Positions 1-6,973 of a stretch of DNA of 64,000 nucleotides are shown one piece after another. The stretch covers positions 62,001-126,000 of the forward strand of contig OY282385.1 of assembly GCA_958295935.1 (NCBI GenBank). Direction: 5' to 3'. Position numbers and translations under genes: made by a program. The DNA comes from an uncultured Dehalococcoidia bacterium (lineage in GTDB: Bacteria > Chloroflexota > Dehalococcoidia > Lucifugimonadales > Lucifugimonadaceae). A model generated the notes under the pieces. That model worked only from the letters and a program-made list of their open reading frames with translations, searched no databases and was not told the DNA's origin. Positions within the stretch are counted from its first letter, which is position 1; each line of letters starts with the position of its first letter.

Positions 1-645
1 TGACTGGTCCAGATCGCCTTCATTGACGTTTACGGCGGCGAGGAATGGCAGGGCGCTCAGCAGGAAGGCGCCTTGTAGGTGGTTATCGTCGGCTGCGGTG
101 AGGTTTTGGGCGCGCACCGGTATCGCGTCCTCCAGCCTGGCCTGTACGTTTTGGAAAGTTCGGATGGCGTTCAGTGCGGCGTCGCGCTGTGCGGAGCGCA
201 TTCCCTTCATGGATTCGTTGATGCGCTCTATGCGCCGTTCGATTAGGGCGACGTCGGCGAAAGTTACTTCAAACACCAATTCTTCCAAGTCCCTGCGCCA
301 GTCGATCGATCCGGCTACGTGGGGCACGTCGTCGGCGTCGAAGGCTCTGACTACTGCCAGCAGTGCGTCCACCTGCTGGAGCTGATTGATCCTCTCCCCA
401 CTGAATAGTTCGCGGCCGGGGTTTCGTCTCGTCTCAGGGAGGTCTACGCAGACTACCTCTACCTGAACGGAGGTTGGGGTTTGCAGCAGGTTGGCCAGCT
501 GAGTGAGTCGCTGGTCGGGCACTCGCGCGACGCCTACGCGGCCATCGCGGCCGGACAGGGGGCCTGTCTGGGCGCGTCCTCGTGTCAGAGCGTTGAAGAG
601 CGTGGTACGGCCGCTGGCGGGCAGTCCGATGATGGCTATTCGCAT
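1..645 (-). CDS. YchF/Obg-like GTPase, divergent, 3' end outside window
   Basis: The frame is open from the ATG at 645 to the window edge, giving 215 residues without a stop. The N-terminus reads MRIAIIGLPASGRTTLFNAL, which aligns with the YchF P-loop (usually GLPNVGKST). The later stretch VDALLAVVRAFDADDVPHV and the RDLEELVFEVTFADV segment match the YchF G-domain and the start of its coiled-coil helices. Two nucleotide-binding features look damaged. The P-loop Lys is Arg, and the switch II motif DIAG is replaced by DLPETR. It is probably a paralog with altered or lost GTPase/ATPase activity, not the housekeeping YchF. It lies 24 bp downstream of the DUF1232 gene on the same strand, so the two may be co-transcribed. 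The family call is firm; the function is inferred. Confidence 0.75.
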   Translation of the reverse strand, partial: MRIAIIGLPASGRTTLFNALTRGRAQTGPLSGRDGRVGVARVPDQRLTQLANLLQTPTSVQVEVVCVDLPETRRNPGRELFSGERINQLQQVDALLAVVRAFDADDVPHVAGSIDWRRDLEELVFEVTFADVALIERRIERINESMKGMRSAQRDAALNAIRTFQNVQARLEDAIPVRAQNLTAADDNHLQGAFLLSALPFLAAVNVNEGDLDQS

Positions 646-669
646 GTGGTTCGGCCTGTCGGTAGGCGA

Positions 670-996
670 TTATTCGGTCTTGGTATCTTCGTCGAGCCGC
701 CGCGCGCTTCCTTCGATGGTGTTGTGCTGTTCGTCGTGCTGCTCGGTTCCGGTTTTGTCTGTGCGCTTCAGGCTGTCCGCAATGGCCTCTTTGGGGGATA
801 GGACTATGAAGAGCGTCAAGAGGATGATGGTGATCAGCAGGTCGTCGATCAGGCCAAGGCCCAGTATGAAGTCCGGCCTGAGATCGAACGGGGAGATGAG
901 GTAGAGAAGGGCGGCGACGGGTATTAGCTTTTGCAGCAGAGGTACGCGTGGGTCGAAGAGCAATCTCCATATGGCTCGCAGGAATTGGAATATCAT
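670..996 (-). CDS. DUF1232 (YkvA-like) small membrane protein
   Basis: A 108-residue protein. Residues 1-15 are amphipathic, followed by a hydrophobic hairpin (about 18-40 and 50-66) around the motif LYLISPFDLRPDFI, which is the DUF1232 signature (SPIDLIPDFIP in most members). The C-terminal 40 residues are charged and low in complexity. Proteins of this family are small inner-membrane proteins of unknown role. The divergent gene starting near 1103 is holA. The stop lies 24 bp before the YchF-like start. Confidence 0.8.
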   Translation of the reverse strand: MIFQFLRAIWRLLFDPRVPLLQKLIPVAALLYLISPFDLRPDFILGLGLIDDLLITIILLTLFIVLSPKEAIADSLKRTDKTGTEQHDEQHNTIEGSARRLDEDTKTE

Positions 997-1102
997 AGGA
1001 GCGCGGTTACTGCTGTCTTGGCGTCGTGAGTCGTGATCCGGCGGGTCGATTGGATTATACGCGTGCCCGCGGGTCGGGCTTGGCCAGAGGCAGTTTCCGA
1101 GG

Positions 1103-2080
1103 GTGTATGAAATGATTCGAGTTCTTCATGGTCAAGACGAGTTCTCCATCGGGGAGGAACTTTCTCGCCTTGGGGAGATGGTGGGGCCGGCTGAAGTTCG
1201 CGATTCGAATACCACGGTATTCGAGGGAGACAACTTGAAGTTGGCTGAGGTCATTGGCACGGCTGCTGCGGGGCCCTTTCTAGCGGATCGTCGTCTGGTC
1301 ATCGTGCGCGGTATGCTGTCTCGGCTCGATCAGCGCGATCGTTCGGTTGGGGAAGAATGGCGCAACCTGTCGAAGCGGTTGTCGGAAGTTCCGGCGACTA
1401 CCGAGTTGGTATTCGTGGAGAGCGTGCGGCTGCGTCGCGGCGGTGTGGGCCTGCGCGCGGTGGGGACTGATGCGGATGCGCGGGAGTTTCCGGCACTGCG
1501 CGGGCGTGCGGTAGAGTCATGGATAGGCAACCGCTTCGTGCAGGAGGGCGCGTCGGCCGATGGTGGGGCGGTGTCCCGGTTGGCGTGGCTCGTGGGGGGG
1601 AATCTGCGACTGCTCGATCAGGAGATACGGAAGCTGGCGTTGTATGTGGATGGGCGTACCGTGACACGAGAGGACGTGGACGAGATGGTGACGGAGGCGA
1701 GGGATGCGAACATCTTCGCTGCCGTGGACGCCGTTTTGGAGCGCCGGCCGGCCGTGGCTATGCGCTTGCTGTATAGCCTGTTGGAAGGCGGCTCGTCGGT
1801 CAGCAACGTACTGGGATTGATGGCCCGGCAGGTGCGTATAGCGCTTCTTGCGGGTCACCTGTCCAGTAAGTCGGTGGAGCGTGAGGAGATAGGCCGCCGC
1901 ATCGGGGTTAGCAATCGCTTCGCTTTGGACAAGACTATTCGGCAGGCGGGCCATTTTTCCAGGGACTATCTTGCGGATACTCATCGCCGCCTGCTCTCTG
2001 CGGACTTGGCGATCAAGTCGGGTGAGCTGGACGACCGGCTGGCTCTGGAAATTCTGGTGGGCAGGCTATCTGCGGGTTAG
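1103..2080 (+). CDS. holA: DNA polymerase III subunit delta
   Basis: A 325-residue protein matching the delta clamp-loader subunit. It has an N-terminal Rossmann-like domain (residues 1-140) with the conserved LADRRLVIVRG strand, then the helical lid (WLVGGNLRLLDQEIRKLALY near 165-190) and the C-terminal collar domain (ANIFAAVDAVLERRP onward). Delta opens the beta sliding clamp during replication. The length is normal for the family. The frame opens at GTG 1103; an ATG at 1112 with CGAGGG about 8 bases upstream is an equally good start. The gene is divergent from the DUF1232 gene, with 106 bp between them. Confidence 0.9.
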   Translation: MYEMIRVLHGQDEFSIGEELSRLGEMVGPAEVRDSNTTVFEGDNLKLAEVIGTAAAGPFLADRRLVIVRGMLSRLDQRDRSVGEEWRNLSKRLSEVPATTELVFVESVRLRRGGVGLRAVGTDADAREFPALRGRAVESWIGNRFVQEGASADGGAVSRLAWLVGGNLRLLDQEIRKLALYVDGRTVTREDVDEMVTEARDANIFAAVDAVLERRPAVAMRLLYSLLEGGSSVSNVLGLMARQVRIALLAGHLSSKSVEREEIGRRIGVSNRFALDKTIRQAGHFSRDYLADTHRRLLSADLAIKSGELDDRLALEILVGRLSAG

Positions 2081-2158
2081 GCTGGGCGTTCGGAATCCAT
2101 GGGCGTCAGATTTGGCGTATTCTGGGAGTAGAGGGGGGATTTGCCCCGAGGCCTTTCG

Positions 2159-3070
2159 TTGTTCAAGAATCTACTGACAAGACCGTTCTTCATTGCCTCG
2201 TTTGCGCTCACGGGGCTTTTGGTGTTGGCGGCTGCGTGTTCCAACCCGGTCGAGCCGACTCCGACGGTGACTCCGGAGCCTATTCCTTCCGCCACGCCGT
2301 CACCGACCCCGTCTCCGCGTCCTGAGCCAACTGCTGCGCCAGCGCCCACGGCCTCGCCGGCCGCGACGCCCACGCCGGATACGGAGAGCGTCGGTCACTA
2401 TGTTTCGGGGCATAACTTGCTCAACCGGGGGGAGTACAAGCAGGCGGAACAGAGGTTCACCATAGTGATAGAGCTGGAGCCCGATTTTGCTCGCGGATGG
2501 GATGGGCGCGGGCAGGCCAGGATGCTGCAAGGGGAGTACGAGGAGGCTTCGTTAGATTTCGATCAGGCGATAATGCTGAAGCCGAACCTTTGGCAGGCGT
2601 ACGGGCATCGCGCCACGTCTAGGATGAATGCGGGGGACACCAGCGGCGCAAAGCGGGACGCGGAGCGCGCGACCGAGGGCGACCCTGATCTTGTTGAGCC
2701 TTACATCGTGCTTGGGCGTGCGCACAGCTCACTGGGGGACCTTGCTGCTGCGGAGTCCAGTTTTACTGCTGCTATCGACCTTGCGCCGGACGAAGGCGCG
2801 ACCCACTGGTGGCGCGGCCGCTTCTATAGAGACTACGCGGAGGAGCCGTTGCACGCGATGGCGGATCTCGATAAGGCTATAGAGCTCGAGCCTAACCGGG
2901 CCGTCATCTATCTTGATCGGGCGATCCTGCTCCTCCGATATGGAGGCTCGGAGGATGACATCAGGGCCGACGTTGAAGAGGCGGTCTCGCTCGCGCAGGA
3001 TCCCCGTCTTCCGAACGTACTGGACGCTGCGGAGCAGATACTGCAAGTGTTGGATGCCCGGAGCAGCTAG
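2159..3070 (+). CDS. TPR-repeat lipoprotein
   Basis: The product has a short charged N-terminus, a hydrophobic segment and a lipobox (LAAAC), then a Pro/Thr/Ser-rich linker of about 45 residues, and then TPR units. The repeats follow the helical pattern of YKQAEQRFTIVIELEPDFAR, YEEASLDFDQAIMLKPN and later copies, giving five or six units to the C-terminus. It is probably an exported, lipid-anchored scaffold for protein contacts. The frame opens at TTG 2141, where the purine run abuts the codon. TTG 2159 has GAGG at 2148-2151 with 7 bases of spacing and still leaves a complete signal peptide, so it is preferred. Its role is unknown. Confidence 0.8.
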   Translation: MFKNLLTRPFFIASFALTGLLVLAAACSNPVEPTPTVTPEPIPSATPSPTPSPRPEPTAAPAPTASPAATPTPDTESVGHYVSGHNLLNRGEYKQAEQRFTIVIELEPDFARGWDGRGQARMLQGEYEEASLDFDQAIMLKPNLWQAYGHRATSRMNAGDTSGAKRDAERATEGDPDLVEPYIVLGRAHSSLGDLAAAESSFTAAIDLAPDEGATHWWRGRFYRDYAEEPLHAMADLDKAIELEPNRAVIYLDRAILLLRYGGSEDDIRADVEEAVSLAQDPRLPNVLDAAEQILQVLDARSS

Positions 3071-3199
3071 GGGCGTCGGCGTTTGGGAGCTTCTACGCTC
3101 TGCCTCTAGACGCGGAGATGCGTGCGGCGGGGCTTGTGATTGGAAATCGGGGCCGGCTGTTTTATGAGGGCCAGCCCCGCTCGTGAACTGCGGGCGAGG

Positions 3200-3613
3200 T
3201 CATCCGTACCGGAAGAAGACTCTCTCCGGGGTCATGGCGAGTATGACGCGGTCCTCCTTGCGCATCTGTGCCAGTCTGTCCGAGACCTTATCCGGCTTGA
3301 CGTAGCGTTGGATGATGGATTTGGTGAGCGGCCAGATTTCGTCGCCTTCGACAATTTGCGCTTGGCCGCTGGCAGTCACGTAATCGTGGGCCATGGGCTC
3401 GGAGTAGATGGACACTGCCATCCGTGGGTCGCGGGCTATGTTGCGGCATTTCACCCGCTGTTTCGTGGTAGATACCAGGATCCGTCCGTGGTCGCATGCG
3501 TACCAATTCGGCGTCAGATGCGGCATCCCGTCTTTGCCGATGGTGGCGACTACGGCGATGTACGCGGGAGCCGCGAAGTTGCGGAGACGTTCGAGTTGTT
3601 CATTTGTTGCCAT
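3200..3613 (-). CDS. PPOX-class pyridoxamine-5'-phosphate-oxidase-like flavoprotein
   Basis: A 137-residue split-barrel protein starting MATNEQLERL. The motif PHLTPNWYACDHGRILVSTT and the block CRNIARDPRMAVSI are typical of PPOX/F420-dependent reductases of the Rv1155 type. TASGQAQIV and the C-terminal PERVFFRYG complete the barrel. Members bind FMN, FAD or F420 and reduce varied substrates; which cofactor applies here is not visible. The start at 3613 is fixed by GGAGGT immediately upstream. The longer frame back to 3667 lacks a site of this quality. It is transcribed convergently with the TPR gene. Confidence 0.85.
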   Translation of the reverse strand: MATNEQLERLRNFAAPAYIAVVATIGKDGMPHLTPNWYACDHGRILVSTTKQRVKCRNIARDPRMAVSIYSEPMAHDYVTASGQAQIVEGDEIWPLTKSIIQRYVKPDKVSDRLAQMRKEDRVILAMTPERVFFRYG

Positions 3614-3871
3614 GGTGACCTCCTGTGCAGTGTAAGGCGTTGGCAGGGTGAGTTTACCCGCGACCACTCAGGCGCGGCGGGGGGGTTGGGTGAATGGGGG
3701 TATAGCATCGTTGAAACTAGAGGGTGGACGGTCCTGGAGGGGTGTTTTCCGGGGCTGGGAACAGGGCAGGGGTAAGGAGCGAACGTGAATGACGGGAGTG
3801 GTCGTAGGAGTGACGCGATGGGTCGAGGTTGGGCCTGACGTTGCTATGCTTGGGACGCTTGGGAAGGAATC

Positions 3872-6775
3872 ATGTCCGCTTTGCCGCGCCAAATAGAGGA
3901 AAACGCCAACAACGCTTTGGGCGAGTTGCTACGCGGGATGCTTTCGGGCTGTGAGGTGCGGTGCGAGAGCACTCGCACGATACGCGAGCGCCGGGCTCAT
4001 CGAGCCGACATCCTGATCACCGGCAGAGGCCGCGCTCCGGTCGTCGTGGAGGCGGAGTACGAGCCGGGGGCCAGCGTGGAGGACGATGCGCGTTCGCGCC
4101 TTGGGCGTAAGCCGGTGGGAGAGCCGCGTCCCATCGAGTCCGCCATTGCATTGCGATACCCGCCGTCGATCGAGAGCGCGTACGACATTGCCGCTGCGGT
4201 CGCTGCGGCGCAGTTGTCCTACTGCGTGGCGTATGCCGACGGCAGCCGCTTTCCGGAGTCGGGTTGGCTGAGCGGCTCGGTTGCCGACCTGGCCGATCTG
4301 ATCAGCCTGTCGGCGGTGCCTCAGAGCGCGGTGAACGCGGCGGCCGATGAGTTGGAGCGCGGGATCGACGATGCGCAGACGGTGCTGGAGGAGGTCGACA
4401 AACTGCGTCCGGGCATCACGTCGTCCATAGCCGTAACGCTGGGGATGAGCAACGTGCCGCAGACTCGGCGCATGGCCTGCGCGATCATGGCGAACGCCAT
4501 AACGTTTCACCAGCGCATCGCCGGTATGCATCAGGGCATAAAGCCGCTGCGCCAGGTGTGCGGGCCGGACGTGTCCGATCCACAGGAAGAAACCCTGGCG
4601 GCATGGAAAGGCATTCTGGCGATCAACTACTGGCCCATATTCGCTATCGCGAAGGACGTTCTATCCCTGCTGACTCCCGGCTATGCGGCCGATGTTCTGG
4701 CCGCGCTGCGCGATACCGCTCAGCGTATCGACGCCGCGGGCGTGAACAACGCCCACGACCTGACGGGGCGCATCTTCCAGCGTCTCATCTCGGACCGCAA
4801 GTATCTTGCGACCTTCTACACGCTGCCGCCCTCTGCGGCTCTGCTGGCGCGCCTTGCCGTTGCAAAGATGGATGGGGTGGACTGGTCGGACGCCGGGGCT
4901 ATCGGCAAGCTGCGCATAGGCGACTTTGCGTGCGGCACGGGCGCGCTTCTATCGGCGGTGTACGAGCAGATCGCGTCCCGCCACGAGCGCGCCGGGGGCG
5001 ACCCCGCCTCGCTGCACCAGGTGATGATGGAGGATGCGCTGTACGGCTGCGACGTGATGCCGTCCGCCATTCACATCACCGGCTCCACGCTGTCGGGGGT
5101 GCGCCCCGAGGCCGGATTCAACCGGTCTCGGCTTTATACGCTGGCCTACGGGAGACAGATCGATGGCAGCGTGAAGATAGGCTCGCTCGAACTTCTGCAA
5201 TCCTCGGCGTTGCCCTCGCTCTTCAACACCAGCGATCCGGCCCTGCGCACCACCGGCGTGGGAGAAGAGACGGCGGCCTACGTGACTGCGGACATTCCCG
5301 ATGGCGGTTTCGACCTGGTGATCATGAATCCGCCGTTTACCCGCGCTACCAACCACGAGGGCGCTCATGCCAACGTTACCAACCCGCCCTTTGCCGCGTT
5401 TGAAGCCACGCGCGCCGATCAGTCAGCGATGGGTAAGCGGATCAACGCGGCGGGCAAAGGCACTTGCTATCACGGCAATGCGGGCATTGCGTCGGCGTTT
5501 GCCGCTCTGGCTCACAACAAACTCAGGGATGGCGGAATCCTGGCGCTGGTACTGCCCCTGTCCGCTACTGCCGGCCTGTCGTGGCAGAAGTTCCGGCGGA
5601 TGTTGGTGCGAGATTACACGGACGTGTGCGTTGTGAGCATAACTTCCGACGGTTCAGATATATCTTTCTCATCCGACACAGGCATGGGGGAGTGTCTCGT
5701 AGTAGCTCGCAAATTGAAATCCAGGACGCGCAAGACCCAGCGAATCAGCTTCACGTCTCTACGCAGCAGGCCGCCCGGCTTTGTGGGGGCCAGCGCCGTC
5801 GCAAAGAGCGTCGCTGAGGTCGGCCCAGTACGACAAATCGAGGATGGCCCATATGATGGCAGCTATCTGATGGTTGGCGGAGACGCGGTTGGCAAAATGC
5901 TGACCGCTCCCCAGTCTGACGCCGGCGAGCATTGGGGCAGCGTTCGAGTAAATGATTATTCTCTGGCTCAAACCGCCTATGCCCTGTCCCATTCCAAACT
6001 CTGGCTGCCGGGCGATCCGGCGCCGTTTGACTTGTCTACATTCCGGCTAGGCGCCCTGGGGAAACTTGGATTGGTTGATCGTGACATCACGGGGCCTGAG
6101 CCTCGGGGTCCGTTTGACAAGGTAGCGGCCAGTTCAACTGCGACCTATCCGTCTCTCTGGAACCACGATGCCAAGCGGGAAACCAGATTGGTCTGCGCTC
6201 CTGACTCTCAGTTGCGTGTGAGGCCGGGAATGGAGGCCAAGGCGGCCGCGGCTTGGGAAACTGCCAGCCGCGCCCATCTGAACCTCGATTTTCGGTTCAA
6301 TTCTCAGCCCCTGGCCGCTGCATTCACAGAGCAATGGAGTATCGGCGGTACTGCTTGGCCGAATGTCCTTTTCGCTGACGCCCGTGTGGACTTCATGTTT
6401 ACTCTGTGGTGCAACTCCACGCTGGGTCTACTGTTATTTTGGTGGCTCTCCAACCGGCAGCAGAATGGACGTGGAAGAATCACCATTCGTTCTGCGGAGT
6501 CCCTGCCCGTACTGGATTTCCGCACTCTTACCGGCGAGCAGTTGCTCATGGCGGAGTCGATATTCGATGAGTTCCGCGGCAGGGAGTTGAAGCCGGCATA
6601 TCTTGCGGACGCTGATCCGAACAGGGCGCTGTTGGACCGGCGAGTAGTATGCGACCTGCTGGGTTTTGGAGAAGAGACGTACCGGGCCGTGCGGCGGTTG
6701 TCGGCCAAGTGGTGCGCCGAGCCGTCGGTGCACGGCGGCAAGGCGCGGCCGCGGGGATCTGAGCTCATCATCTGA
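3872..6775 (+). CDS. N6-adenine DNA methyltransferase with N-terminal nuclease-like domain, tandem copy 1
   Basis: A 967-residue protein resembling type I HsdM or type IIG restriction-modification enzymes. Residues 40-65 look like a PD-(D/E)xK core (D46, then E60-A-E62), but Glu stands where Lys is usual. SAM motif I is DFACGTG at 351-357 and catalytic motif IV is NPPF at 486-489, in the gamma-class order. The C-terminal part after residue 750 (TYPSLWNH onward) resembles the DNA-contact region of such enzymes. No separate restriction or specificity subunit adjoins it. The next gene is a same-length paralog whose flanking thirds are nearly identical. It probably methylates a short DNA motif and may restrict unmodified DNA. 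The methyltransferase call is firm; cleavage activity is inferred. Confidence 0.85.
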   Translation: MSALPRQIEENANNALGELLRGMLSGCEVRCESTRTIRERRAHRADILITGRGRAPVVVEAEYEPGASVEDDARSRLGRKPVGEPRPIESAIALRYPPSIESAYDIAAAVAAAQLSYCVAYADGSRFPESGWLSGSVADLADLISLSAVPQSAVNAAADELERGIDDAQTVLEEVDKLRPGITSSIAVTLGMSNVPQTRRMACAIMANAITFHQRIAGMHQGIKPLRQVCGPDVSDPQEETLAAWKGILAINYWPIFAIAKDVLSLLTPGYAADVLAALRDTAQRIDAAGVNNAHDLTGRIFQRLISDRKYLATFYTLPPSAALLARLAVAKMDGVDWSDAGAIGKLRIGDFACGTGALLSAVYEQIASRHERAGGDPASLHQVMMEDALYGCDVMPSAIHITGSTLSGVRPEAGFNRSRLYTLAYGRQIDGSVKIGSLELLQSSALPSLFNTSDPALRTTGVGEETAAYVTADIPDGGFDLVIMNPPFTRATNHEGAHANVTNPPFAAFEATRADQSAMGKRINAAGKGTCYHGNAGIASAFAALAHNKLRDGGILALVLPLSATAGLSWQKFRRMLVRDYTDVCVVSITSDGSDISFSSDTGMGECLVVARKLKSRTRKTQRISFTSLRSRPPGFVGASAVAKSVAEVGPVRQIEDGPYDGSYLMVGGDAVGKMLTAPQSDAGEHWGSVRVNDYSLAQTAYALSHSKLWLPGDPAPFDLSTFRLGALGKLGLVDRDITGPEPRGPFDKVAASSTATYPSLWNHDAKRETRLVCAPDSQLRVRPGMEAKAAAAWETASRAHLNLDFRFNSQPLAAAFTEQWSIGGTAWPNVLFADARVDFMFTLWCNSTLGLLLFWWLSNRQQNGRGRITIRSAESLPVLDFRTLTGEQLLMAESIFDEFRGRELKPAYLADADPNRALLDRRVVCDLLGFGEETYRAVRRLSAKWCAEPSVHGGKARPRGSELII

Positions 6776-6973
6776 TCCGTTTAGCTCGGCAGGCATCTCC
6801 GACCTGCCGCCATTCCGATGAAAGGCCGCCGGCACTCCGATACAGGAAAGGGATTGCCCACGACGCCGGCTATGCACGGGCCGCCGCGACCAGACGCGGC
6901 CGACGAGTTGCGACATGCGAGTATGAAGGTAAATCCTGACGATGCTACCCTCGGCGCAGTTGAAGAGGGTCAC

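Noticed and set aside
4558-5403. A long plus-strand frame inside methyltransferase copy 1 (and the equivalent at 7660-8715)
   Set aside because: Off-frame Arg-rich shadow of the conserved methyltransferase frame.
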